The notes beneath the pieces were generated by a model. It searched no databases. It was not told the DNA's origin and worked only from the letters and a program-made list of their open reading frames with translations. A stretch of DNA of 64,000 bases from Liopterus haemorrhoidalis (Eukaryota; Arthropoda; Insecta; Coleoptera; Dytiscidae). Where the stretch lies: NCBI GenBank assembly GCA_963971575.1, contig OZ020619.1, positions 27,098,800-27,162,799 on the forward strand. Direction: 5' to 3'. Of this stretch, positions 24,091-34,583 are shown one piece after another (positions within the stretch are counted from its first letter, which is position 1; each line of letters starts with the position of its first letter). A program made the translations under genes and the position numbers.

Positions 24091-24789
24091 CAAAAAAAAT
24101 AGGAATACAGGCGACAACCGTTCATCACGCCCCCGGGGTGGGCGGATTCGTTGAATCGCGATCGATTTTTAATTAATTTTATTTATGATTAGGTATTTTT
24201 TGCAATATATCATATTACTATTTTATGATTAACTAACCATTCGACTCGTGTTAGTTGCAAGTAAGTGCTGTAAGGTGGGAATGTGTCGTATTATTTGACT
24301 GTTATCGGCAAATTTTACATAATTAGCGCAGACAAGCAAAGTAAAGTGCGCTAAATTATTTTTTCTATTTTGCATTCATAAGAGAGTTATTATGAAAATG
24401 AATTGAGTGTTATGAGTTTAATTATGACACTAAACATTTTATTTCATGAAATTGGTAAATTTGATACAATAGTCTGCATACAAGTGATAGCTACAATGAA
24501 AAATATAAAACTGTAAAATCATTCCGGCCAATCTCTACAATCACTTACCAAAATATTCTAATCGGGGATTTTGTTTAGTTATATAATGCAAATTTATTAA
24601 TATAAAAGGCATGAAAAGCAAAATAGAAAAAGTAATATAAAAAACTCGTTACATAAGAGTTTTTGCCGTACTTTTCGATTAGAAAACTCGTCGCTTCGCG
24701 ACTCGTTTTCTTTTATATATTACACCAGGCCATTTTTACTTTATATTTATATAATGTATTTTTAAGTACAAGCGAGAGAAAATTAAAGA

Positions 24790-24850
24790 TCTACTTAAAA
24801 TTACGCCGCGATCGACCGGTAGATCGCGATCAACTGGTTGGGCAGCCCTG
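24790..24850. repeat. hAT-type MITE right end
   Basis: Ends in CAACTGGTTGGGCAGCCCTG, the inverse of the left terminus CAGGGCTGCCCAACCAGT at 57343. The adjoining GATCGACCGGTAGATCGCGA is also shared. The other end is not evident. Confidence 0.5.
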
Positions 24851-24899
24851 GTCTATATAATACGAGCGAGTCTTGTCACGACATTTTGAGCAACGTCGA

Positions 24900-25130
24900 C
24901 ATTCACCACAACGCACCAACTCACATTTTCCGTACGGTTCGGTAGTTTTGGTTAAGAACAACATCACTCTCGTTCCCTATCTAGCACACTCACCTGATTT
25001 AACAAAACTAAGGAGTTCTTTAGAACGCCATTTATAAATTATGGAAGAGATAACAGATCAGAGGCTGCTGGTGGCGCTCCTGGTGCATTATATCCGAATC
25101 TACCCGTTGTATAATCCGTTGAATGGTCAG
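24900..25130 (+). pseudogene. Mariner fragment followed by a MADF-like fragment
   Basis: 24905-25020 reads, across frame changes, IHHNAPTHIFRTVR, then KNNITLVPYLAHSPDL, which is recognisable mariner catalytic-region sequence. From ATG at 25041 the frame reads MEEITDQRLLVALLVHYIRI then YPLYNPLNG, resembling the first helices of a MADF (Myb/SANT-like) domain as found in PIF/Harbinger accessory proteins and host factors. It stops at 25128. Confidence 0.5.
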
Positions 25131-25134
25131 TAAT

Positions 25135-26230
25135 GATCAGTACGTGAATCATATGTTAAAATATGTTGATCTTTTTCGCTGATATGGTAATGTGATGATG
25201 TAAAATTTCACCACAGAAGCAGATAAATGAGAGATGAGTGTATGGTTTGCTTGATTAAAAACTGGTTATTTAAATTTAGTTGAATTTATAATGGTTTGTT
25301 CTGGTAGCTTTTAATGCACGCATAAAAAGTACAAAAATTTCAATATTCAATTCTTATCCTGAACGATATGTAGTTTTATTTCATCTCTGCATATAAAATT
25401 TTCATGTGCAACAAGCAAGATTATTATTTCTACTATGTATATATTTTTTAATAGCAATTTCTTCTTTTTTCTTTTGATTCGAGTTATGCCCAACTCGAAT
25501 CAAAACATTCAAAAACATATAATTTTAACTTAAGTTAGGGACAAATCGAGTTAAAACATTTAATATGTGCTTTAGCAACCAGTCATAAGTAGTTTTTTAA
25601 TCTCTAAGATAAATATATAACCTCTGTGAGTAACCGATGTCTTGGTATTTTTTATTTCTCGAGAAATGAGAAATCAGATTGAATTTCTTGAGAATTTTTG
25701 AGATTTCACGGATGATCAAGTATTTTCGATGAAAACTTAAAATGCAATTGAAAGGATGGTATTTTGACAATGTAAAAACAATTCAAAAAAACACACTACC
25801 CGAAGTAACTTTCAATAGCTTCGGTAGAGGACTATTTTGAACGAATAAAAATTTACCTAAATATTTTTTTAAGTTTTATATATTGACTCAAAAAGCAGCA
25901 CTCCCTTCATATCTTACCGTACTATGTATGTATTATATGTGTTATAGAATTCTGTTCTCCGCCAATGCAATATTTACAAGTATAATATAATTTCTTAACG
26001 TCAACGATGCATAAATATTAGTTATTTTTAGTAAGAGTTATGACTTGCATTATTATTCCTTGACTGAAGAAGTAATTGGGTTAAGACATCCCGGGCATTC
26101 CAATTTATACGTCACATAAATTTTACCTCCAGTAAATAATGAAATGCACACTTGTACTTATCGTACTTCCATACGTTTAAGAACAAGTGTTTATGTGAAG
26201 TAATAATTTATTAATCTTGCACAATTTCAT
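25135..26230. other. AT-rich intron end with a short hairpin
   Basis: TTTTGATTCGAGTT, a 6-base loop and AACTCGAATCAAAA form a perfect 14-bp stem at 25472-25505. Otherwise nothing is seen before the acceptor. Confidence 0.5.
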
Positions 26231-26235
26231 TTCAG

Positions 26236-28444
26236 ATCACGAAGAACCATGCCGACTAAAGCGAAGTTTAAGCGAACGTCTAAACCAAGGTACTCCAGTG
26301 GTAACCTTCCACGATACCATGGCGCTGCGATCACGCACAAGAACATCACTGTCAGATCCAGCGAGTGGCAGCGCCTTGTTCGATTCCATCACGGACTTAC
26401 AGCGTCTGGACGGCGTGGGCCCAGCTCGATCCCGGCCAAGGGAACCTCCACCGCCGCCGCCTCCACCATCCGCACAGGAAATACCCGAACGACCGGCTAC
26501 ACCGCCCCCACGATCTCGCACAGAATCAGAAAGCGGTTATGACGTTACGACACTTAAAGAAACGGTCAAGGAGAGTGGGAGTAATTTATTACCACTTAAA
26601 GATCATGAAGCTAAAGATAGTAAGACTAATAATAACAAACAAAGAAACTACACTAAGAAATCGCTCAATGCTGATGATAAAAAATCAATTCCTAACAAGC
26701 TAGATAAATTAGAACACTCTAAAGAAACAAACCAAAACAAACAAGAACGAGAAACATTAAAGCTTAACAGTAATATAAATAATAAAACACAAAACAAAAT
26801 GGATAAGGGAGTACGTAAAAATCTAAACTCGTTAGAGAATGGATTCAAAGAAATAAAGAAAGAACATACAACTATTACTCAAGATATGCCTCTTCCAGAG
26901 AGCCCACCTCCTGTTGTTCCACCGAGAAAGAGAAGTAATAGCAGAACACCTCCCGTCACAAATTCTATTAAAAATGTAAATGATGCTATTATTGAATCTC
27001 CAACATCTAAAATAAATTCCAACACAAAACCTGAAACAAATGGTATACTCAAATCACCCAAAAAGGAACACATAACACCAAAACTTCTTGCTAAACCAGA
27101 ACCAAAATATGAAACAAAAGATATGACAGATAGAAGGTCATCATTTGAAAACTATCATTCAACAAACTATCAAACATTTAGAATTGAAGCAAATGACACT
27201 AACTATGACGATGTGCTAAAAGTTGATAGTATTTCAATAACCAGTCCTGTATCAGTTAATAAAACTGAAAACAAACAACCAACAATTAAGATTGAACCTT
27301 CCAAAACAATTGTCCAAATAAATTCACCAACAATACAAGTAATTCCTTCCACTGTCCATCGTTTGCAAATACGAAACGAATGTCCAGAGCACATGAATTA
27401 TCACTCAGTATCTATTTCTGAAAGCCCACAACGTAAGACATCCATAATGATAAACGGTGATGATTGTTACTCCACTGTTAATGTAAATGATGATATTCCT
27501 ATTTATCAATCATCTGTCGTTGTTAATGATTGTGATTCAAATAAAATAGAAGTTAATTCTGGCGGAACCCGCAGTTCTGTGTACATAACCGGCGGCTTTC
27601 AAACAAATACTTCAACACCTATATCTTCTCGCACGAACACTGAAGATAATTCTAATAAGACTTTAGTGATCTTTGACAACAACTCTTCAATTTCAAGCAC
27701 ATCCAGTCCTTCTATTTCTAGCGGAAGTTCTACTCCTGATACTATTGGCAAAACATTTGTTCTTCTACAGCCAGAAAATGAAAAGTTAGAACAATTAGAA
27801 CAAGCTAAAATTGAAAAGAAAAACGAAATAAACAAAAAAGGATCAGAAATAAAGGATACCATAAATGAAAAGCCATCCAATGAAGAGCTACAAAGATTAT
27901 TAAAAGATCCAGTTGAAGCCGTTAAACGTAATCTTGTCCCACACGTCTGTGGAAAAGCAGACGTTGAGAGGAAACCTAAAAATAAAAAGGTTATTACTTC
28001 AAACACATTAGTCGCGAGACTACTAGAAGATCCATTCCTGGGTTCCCTAGCTGAAGGTTTAGAAACCGACACAGTCGCTAAATTAATTGAAGATTCACTC
28101 TTAAAACTACGTAACCAAGAAAACTACCAGGATGATGATAAAGATATAAGTTCAGAAAACGAATCATGTCCACCTTACGAACTAATGGAAGTTGGTTCTG
28201 ACTGTTATAGTAATCATAGTAATAGAAGTTCGGTTACTGAGGATGAATTAAGTACTCGAAGTAAGTTTTATCAATTATTGGCTGATGCTGCTTTGACAGA
28301 AGTTGAAGAACATCATTATGAAAGCATACGGCCGAATGTTGATCCAATCTACGAGGAAATTGAAATACCTCCACCACTGCCAGCTAATCCACCGCCAAGT
28401 AGTATGACCGATGATCTTCAAATTGATAAACAATTTACCACAAG
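26236..28444 (+). CDS. RhoGEF gene, large exon: disordered region with Pro-rich and YEEI motifs
   Basis: A 2.2-kb open exon starting after the acceptor TTTCATTTCAG and ending at CAAG/GTAAGT. It encodes about 735 residues with low-complexity Ser/Thr/Asn/Lys composition typical of intrinsic disorder. An eight-Pro run follows Arg-Glu near the start. PPVVPPRKRS (about 26910-26935) looks like an SH3 ligand. Tyr-Glu-Glu-Ile (28350-28361) matches the known optimal Src-family SH2 ligand and is followed at once by IPPPLPANPPP. A Lys/Glu-rich stretch near 27780-27900 could form a short coiled coil. The in-frame ATG at 26217 lies inside the intron and is not a start codon. The exon starts at codon position 2 and ends at position 2, fitting its neighbours. 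The first 300 bases are more GC-rich and are also open in two other frames. Confidence 0.9.
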
Positions 28445-28618
28445 GTAAGTAAAGTTTTGTATCACACAATGTAAGATGAATTAAGTTAAAGTTTGCATTA
28501 AAAACAATTTCCATCTTGCAAACTATGATGCAATTTTATGTATATGTCAATCTAAACAAATTTTCAAGAGTCAAATATTGGTGCATATAAATTTAGTACA
28601 CAAATGTTGTGGTTATTA

Positions 28619-28770
28619 CTGGTCTTACTGGCCGTACTTACATTTTTCGAAGACCCGAGTCGCTGGACTGGTTGAGGCCCCTCGCAGTGCAGTAGTTTCT
28701 CATGGATAGGTATCAGTAGGGCCCAATTTTCAGGGCCACCAGCTAGCACCTGTGTACAAGTACGGCACTG
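28619..28770. repeat. Possible small hAT-type MITE
   Basis: GC-rich block whose right end is GTACAAGTACGGCACTG and whose left part contains CTGGCCGTACTTAC. Flanking GTTATTAC and ATTATTAC differ at one base. The left terminus is poorly formed. Confidence 0.35.
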
Positions 28771-28860
28771 ATTATTACTAGCATTTCATAAATGATGAAA
28801 CTATACCGATACACTTCTGTCAAAAGAAGGTACTATTGTAAATTTATGCCCTACATCTTT

Positions 28861-29060
28861 TTAAGGTTTCGTAGGTAAAACCAGGAAACTGTACACTGTC
28901 TGTACACTGTCATGTCACTATCTGTCTGTCTGTCTTTACAGTCGAAATTGTGACCACACGGCTTAACCCAGGGAGATGGGTTAGCCGTTCAACCGAAATT
29001 TGACTTGCATATTCAGTTCAAAATTTTTAACAAAACTTCTCAAATTATTACCTAGAGAGG
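28861..29060 (+). repeat. Diverged HINE 5' fragment
   Basis: AGGTTTCGTAGGTAAAACC, then a CTGTCTGTCTGTCTTTACAG run, then GAAATTGTGACCACACGGCT and CCGAAATTTGACTTGCAT, in the order seen at the 5' end of the HINE copies. Confidence 0.5.
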
Positions 29061-29171
29061 TTAGTAATTCACAATATTGTGAACCGGAATAAAATGTCAC
29101 ATATTAAGTGAAACATGTGTCTTTAAAAAAATATTCGTTGCAAAATATTACAATCTGAATGTAAAATTTAA

Positions 29172-29637
29172 CCCTTTACCACATAGTGTGCCATATATGG
29201 CACATTCCGATTTTTATTTTTTATTTTACTTTTAAAACTGAATCAGAACGTTACTTCTTGAATGTTCATATATGCCACATACACAGCAATGGATCCTGCA
29301 GTATCTCAAGTAATGGGCTGCAATAGATTTGAGGATATCAAGCGGCATTTGCACTTCAACGATAACTCTGAATTTATTGAGAAATGACAACGAGAAGATA
29401 CGACCTTTTGAGAAAATTCGAGACCGATTGCTTTTAATCCCTAATGAAGAATACCATTTTCTTTTGTAACATAATGTAGAATCATAATGATCCATGTAAG
29501 GCACAAACCCTATTTTTATAAAAATAATAATTAATATTTTAAATATATTTTTTTAATTAATTTTTCTATCAATAAGAACCAATTTCTAATGCCCAGGAAT
29601 TATTTCATCCAAAAATAAAAATTGATGCAGTAAAGGG
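29172..29637 (+). mobile_element. PiggyBac relic in intron 2, TTAA-flanked
   Basis: TTAA at 29168-29171 and 29638-29641 border CCCTTTACC and its inverse TAAAGGG, the piggyBac arrangement. The interior reads VSQVMGCNRFEDIKRHLHFN then DNSEFIEK, matching the N-terminal part of piggyBac DDE_Tnp_1_7 transposases. Stops and a frame change follow. The catalytic Asp residues are deleted. Confidence 0.82.
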
Positions 29638-29879
29638 TTAAATAGTACACTTGATAAAGAGTATCTTTAGTTGAGAACATCTTTTTCAATAGATAAAGTT
29701 TGATTCGACTGTTGAAAATGATCATTATAAAAACGACATTTTTCCAGTACACTTACTATAAACGGAGTTTAAACTGGATTATTTTTTTTTATCGTGTCAT
29801 AACAACACCTACTTGAAATTTTTACTTAAAACAACATTTAGTTATCTAACAAAGTATTTATAATATGTATTTGTTTTAG

Positions 29880-31137
29880 GTCAATATTTGAAGGTGCATC
29901 AAAATACGATATTTTAAGCTACTTAGTAGATGCCAAGGAACGCGGAATAGTTCCAGAAGAATCCTACACTTACAACTTTAACAATTCCGGAGAAGTCATA
30001 GTTGAAGAAGAAGAAGAATCCAAGGAGAGAGGAAGTGTATTCAGCAGAATTTCTCACATGAGCACAGTAAGCGATTCTAGTGAAGATAGCTCCCTCGTCA
30101 TTGCTGGCGAGAAAAATGGTCCACAAAAATCAGCAGAAGTAGAAAGAAACGATTCTGGTGTAGGCTCAGAAACCAGTAAATGTTCAAGAAGTAGATATCT
30201 AAGTCAACCTGAAACATCGTCAATTACTTGTGAGGACTGCGAATTGCCTGTTGATCCAGCTCCAGAAGATGGACCTTTGATTTGCAGAAAATGTAGCAAA
30301 AAGAGATCTGAAAGAAAAGAAATTATAAGTGAAATTGTGGAAACGGAAGAAAAGTACAGCCGGGATTTACAAATTATTTTGGAGGAATTCTATCAACCTA
30401 TGTTAGTAGCAGGGTTGTTGACACCAGAACAACTTTCTGCAATATTCTTGAATGTGGAGGAGCTTTTAGAAAACAGTCAAGCATTAGCAGAAAGATTAAG
30501 AGACACTTTAGAAATTGCTGTTGAGCAAGGTGATGAAGATCTTCTTACTGTTAATATAGGTAAAATAATCCTAGAAGCCGCACCAATGCTACACGCTTTT
30601 GAAAGTTATTGCGTGCGGCAAGGTGCAGCTAGCTTACTACTTGCCAGTTTAGAGAAGGACAAAGAACTTCTTCGGATATTCTTAAGAGTGTCACAAATGG
30701 AAAACACAATGCTAAGACGCATGAATCTCAATTCGTTCCTAATGGTACCTGTACAAAGGGTAACAAAATATCCTCTACTCTTAGCTAGATTATACAAAGT
30801 CACAACAATCCAACATAGTTCAAGAGAACTCTTAAGAGAAGCACAACACAAAATTGAACTACACTTAAATCACATGAACTCTGAAACGAGAGATGTACCT
30901 AGTAAACTATGGAGGAGAATTAGTAGTGGATCAGGAAGACGTTCGAGTTCTGAGATGGATTTAGTTAACATTAAATTAAGGAAAATTGCTGTTGATGTAT
31001 TGGAATGGAATCACGATGAAGCGAGATTTGCCCTCGAGGGACGATTACTCTTCACGCAACCGACAGATAACAACTGGCGCAAAGGAAGAACCATCAAGTT
31101 GTCTCCTGTCAATGCTATGCTTGTGACAAACGGAAAG
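29880..31137 (+). CDS. RhoGEF gene, exon with Cys knuckle, DH domain and start of PH domain
   Basis: Begins after TTTGTTTTAG and completes an Arg codon split with the previous exon. It ends at AAAG/GTAAGT on a codon boundary, giving about 419 residues. In order it shows a segment beginning ARSIFEGASKYDIL-like sequence, an acidic run, then CEDC and CRKC separated by 14 residues (30229-30293), which looks like a zinc knuckle. A DH domain follows (about 30316-30880). Its start reads EIISEIVETEEKYSRDLQ (conserved region 1), and the signature FLMVPVQRVTKYPLLL lies at about 30735-30785 (conserved region 3). The DH domain catalyses GDP release from Rho-family GTPases and is normally followed by PH, which starts about 30980 here (FALEGRLLF). 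The target GTPase cannot be read from sequence. The subfamily is not recognised, so no symbol is given. Confidence 0.93.
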
Positions 31138-31189
31138 GTAAGTTAATTGCATGTTTGATGTATGCAACAGTTATAGTTAAGTCATGAGG

Positions 31190-31254
31190 AAGGCGTGTGT
31201 GCAATAGTTCACAATGAAACGTCATTGCTTATACAGTTACTTTGCACACGCCTT
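31190..31254. repeat. Intronic imperfect hairpin, pre-miRNA-like size
   Basis: AAGGCGTGTGTGCAA pairs with TTTGCACACGCCTT (two unpaired bases). Inside, CAATGA and TCATTG form a second 6-bp stem around a 4-base loop. The total of about 65 nt lies 50 bases after the splice donor. It could also be a tiny palindromic MITE. Confidence 0.4.
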
Positions 31255-31460
31255 ACCCGTGTCTTTTGGATATTTTTAAGATGTTTGATGGATTATGCCC
31301 TTTATTACTGTTTCTTTACTGTCAATGTCATTTATAGTTTGCGGTACTAGAATATGATTTGCACAACAAACCATGAATAAGTATTAAATTTCTTTATATT
31401 ATAGTCAGTGACGTAGCTTCATTTTTGCCCCTTCTCAAGGTATATCAACTTTGTCTAGAG

Positions 31461-32191
31461 CAGTGGTCTTCAACCTTCTTATATCTGCGGAACCCTACAG
31501 TTTAAATGCTATATCTTTGGAACCCCATGGCAAAAAGCCACAATAGGCTGTCTTTATTTAATTTTAAGGTCATACGTTTTAAAATAATAATTTATATGTT
31601 TATTATTGAATTGAGTCTTGACCAGAATTGATATTTATAGCTGACTATATTTCTATATTTTTTACATGTAGGTATAATATACTATTTTACTTTTTAAATA
31701 ATGCAATACCTACCTAATATAATATTTAATGGAAAATATAAATAAAAATTGAATCGAATAATTAGCGATTTGCTGTTTTGATCTTACTTATTTATTTATT
31801 ATAAATACTTATTAGCAATCGTTATAAACATAAAATCAAAGTAATATAGTAATTTATAAACAAATAATCCAATAATACAGTACAAAGTACATATTTAAAA
31901 GGTAGGTGATAAGAAGTAAACAATAATCACTACTCACAAATTTTAAATTTTTGTCGATAAGTAAAATTAGTTGTTTTGGAATAAATGTGACCTGCTGATG
32001 ACGAAAATGGTGATTGTAGAAAATAGTGATTTACAATGATGATACAAAATTTTTGTAGCACCCTCAGATTTAAAGTTATTCAAAATTTACTAAAATCATC
32101 TTTGCTTGGATAAGCAAAGAGTTATTGGATAAGCAAAGAGTGGCGAAGGGAGACCTCCGCTAGACTTGCCCTCTCATAAAAAAAATATATA

Positions 32192-32231
<40 letters not shown>

Positions 32232-32700
32232 TTTTTTAAAAATTTTTTAAATAAAATTTAGGTAAATCTTCAAAAATACATCAAATTATGTTCTATACAA
32301 ATTTTTGTCCAAGGCTTGGTTTACTAGTTACGAATTTTTTTAAATTTTAAAGTTTAATAACTTCCGTTTCCGGTTTCGGATTTTAATAGAAAACAATAGG
32401 GTTCTTCCCAATTATTAGGAGAATTTTTTAGTATCAGAACGTACTCTTTAAGTTATTCCGTTCTTGAGTTATCGTGTATACACACACACAAAATATGTTT
32501 TTTGGATTCCCTGGACCATGAAACGTGGTCATCAGTCAAAATATCGACATCGAAAATTTTCGCGATTACAATACTTGCCCCTTATATATTAAGGTCGGAC
32601 AAGTAAAAACAGAATAAAACCATTTAATTAAAGTTGCGGAACCCCTGAAAACGTTCCAGTGAACCCCAGGGTTCCGTGAAACACAGGTTGAATACCACTG
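31461..32700. mobile_element. hAT-type non-autonomous element, TSD GTCTAGAG
   Basis: Termini CAGTGGTCTTCAACC and GGTTGAATACCACTG, with GTCTAGAG at 31453-31460 and 32701-32708. Subterminal sequence speaks of GGAACCCC/GGGTTCC blocks. The interior has an (AT)n tract (32190-32222) and a GC-richer block near 32130-32160, which may be later insertions. No transposase is recognised. Confidence 0.88.
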
Positions 32701-32944
32701 GTCTAGAGTGATCAACTAACAAAAAAAACACAACGTAATTTAGAGGTTTTATGGGTTTCGAAATGTCCAACTCCCCGCGTAACGGGCCCATAGGTACGCC
32801 ACTGATTACAGTTTAACTCAAGGGCGGCAATTATTAATGACTAAAGGGGCTTCAACCCTATCTGTAATTTTATTAAACCATCCTATTATTTTATAGAAAG
32901 CATTTTATAAAGCTCACCTTAGGATTTTTATCTTCGAAAAGTAT

Positions 32945-33062
32945 ATCATACTTAAAATGAGTACCTGTTTATATAGGGATAATAGGACCGATCGAAACGT
33001 CACACTGACCACGTGGTTTTCATATCTATGGCTGTCGGTCTAAAAACGGAGAACTTTCCTTC
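32945..33062 (-). repeat. SINE 3' core (CACGTGGTCAGTG family), reverse
   Basis: On the minus strand it reads ACCACGTGGTCAGTGTGACG, then TTTCGATCGGTCCTATTATC, then TATAAACAGGTACTCATTTT, the best preserved copy of this core in the window. Confidence 0.65.
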
Positions 33063-33229
33063 TCTGCGCCATATACACATAACTAGATATTGGGATCTTA
33101 TTATTATTATTATTTTTATTTTATAAAGCTAGGTATATTTCTTTAACAATAAAAACCTAGCCTCACAAAGTCTACAATGAAATACTAGTTATTTTATTTA
33201 TTTATTTATTTTTTATTTATATATTTAAG

Positions 33230-33454
33230 GACACTTCAACAACCTTGGCAAGGAGTCTGCAAACTTTAGAGGCTAAAGAGCCAAATTCATCCTTCACGGC
33301 ATCTGGAAACATTTTAAAGAGCCATAATTTTGTTTTAATACATAACTTTTGGATTTTTTCTAAATTTTATTCCTTATCAACTTAATTTGAAGAGCCACAC
33401 GAATATGCTCAAAGATCCGTATGTTGCTCGCGAGCCTTGATTTGCCGAACCCTG
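33230..33454. repeat. hAT-type MITE right half
   Basis: Ends GATTTGCCGAACCCTG. The interior has AAAGAGCC repeats (AGAGCCAAATTCATC, AGAGCCATAATTTTG, AGAGCCACACGAATA) typical of this kind of MITE. The matching left terminus was not identified. Confidence 0.4.
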
Positions 33455-33506
33455 GCCTAGGCTTTTAGTGTAAAGTTTAATCAATAACAAATTAATTTAT
33501 TTCCAG

Positions 33507-33737
33507 CCTGGCACAACAAATAAACCAGACAGAAATATCGAGGATGGAGCCCTTGCTTTCCCACGCCAAACTGGAATCCGTGAAGCTGCTCTCCTCCTAG
33601 TCAGAGACAAAGGAGGCAGATACTCCCTTTTGCGGGAACCTCTGTACCTTGACAGATGCGTCATCGCTACAGATCCCGCATGGCAGAGCTATTTCGAGGT
33701 CCAAGAACTGTTGGGAAAAGATACTTTCATCTTCAAG
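33507..33737 (+). CDS. RhoGEF gene, PH-domain exon
   Basis: Exactly 77 codons between TTATTTCCAG and AAG/GTATAT, phase 0 at both ends. The product reads on from the preceding half PH domain: ALLLVRDKGGRYSLLREPL, then CVIATDPAWQSYFEVQ and GKDTFIFK, the beta-strand pattern expected of the central and later strands of a DH-associated PH domain. The base composition (about half GC) is clearly higher than the surrounding intron. No frame break is visible. Confidence 0.93.
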
Positions 33738-34220
33738 GTATATATTTACATATACATATTTACATTAATACTTAAATGTTACTAGAGGCGCGTAATTTAA
33801 AAATTACTGTAGTTTAGATTATTATCTTGCATAATTTATTTATAATAATACTATTAATAAATATGATATATATGTTTTTTTGCTATAAAGCTGGTAGTAA
33901 AATTTTCAGTTTTAATACTTAGCTCCAAATTTATTTAAATTGTTATTTTATGCTAGGTTTATTGAAATATTATAATAAATTAAAAGCAATTTTAATTTTT
34001 ATTAGTGATTTTATGAAGTAAAGTTTTTAATTTATGACTATTCATAACAGTTTTTGATTATATAACTGTGTTTCGTGCTTTACTGATTAGTTATTTAGTA
34101 ATATTACACATTTTTCAATATATATGTGGAATTCTCCTTAAATTAAATAATAATGCTTTTTAAGTGTGCGTAAAAATACTAGTATCTGTAAATTAAAATT
34201 AGTTTTATTGTATCATATAA

Positions 34221-34300
34221 GTGACGACTACGATAGCACAGAGGTAACGCGACCCTATTTCACGCATCGTCCCGAGTTCAAATCCCAATCAGGGCATAGA
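34221..34300 (+). repeat. tRNA-like SINE head
   Basis: CTACGATAGCACAGAGGTAACG serves as the A-box region and GAGTTCAAATCCC as the B box, ending AGGGCATAGAT. The cloverleaf is not intact, so a tRNA gene is not called. Confidence 0.5.
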
Positions 34301-34583
34301 TAATAATTGTATTCGTCCTTATCTCATTTAAAAAATAAATAATAATTAGTAAACCAGAATGAAAACCTCGAAGCTGGCGAAATAGAAGCCAAATCATCAA
34401 AAATAAATTAATAAACAAGAAACAAAAGACAAAATTTTATAATTATTTAAATACACGTGATATTGTTTGCAAAATACCAAAACCAACAAAACTAAAGGGA
34501 GAAGGGAGCTGTAATATCCGAAACGTTTTTGTTTTTTTCTGTTTATTTTGGTTCTTAGAATATAAGTTATAAAGGCTATTCCA

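Larger units (their letters stand above)
168..26235 (+). other. First visible intron of the RhoGEF gene, about 26 kb
   Basis: Bounded by GTGAGT at 168 and TTTCATTTCAG at 26235, phase 1 at both ends. The later introns of the same gene are only about 1.4, 2.4 and 2.0 kb. The interval is occupied mainly by the mobile elements listed separately. No convincing constitutive exon was found in it. Two weak candidates for alternative exons or promoters (5811-5887 and 10044 onward) are listed separately. Confidence 0.6.
28445..29879 (+). other. RhoGEF intron 2
   Basis: GTAAGT donor, TTTGTTTTAG acceptor. Contains a possible hAT-like block (28619-28770), a diverged HINE fragment (28861-29060) and a piggyBac relic (29172-29637). 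Otherwise AT-rich. Confidence 0.9.
31138..33506 (+). other. RhoGEF intron 3
   Basis: GTAAGT donor and TTATTTCCAG acceptor, phase 0. It holds a hairpin (31190-31254), a 1.24-kb hAT element (31461-32700), a SINE core (32945-33062, minus) and a hAT right end (33230-33454). Confidence 0.9.

Noticed and set aside
26217..26235. ATG at 26217 as the start of the 743-codon frame
   Set aside because: It lies inside the polypyrimidine tract and acceptor. The exon begins at 26236.
26237..26703. Overlapping open frames of 94-112 codons in other frames of the large RhoGEF exon
   Set aside because: They result from the locally GC-rich, Pro/Arg-coding sequence. The main frame has matching splice phases on both sides.
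27599..28072. 157-codon antisense open frame
   Set aside because: It mirrors the low-complexity coding of the large RhoGEF exon and has no motif of its own.
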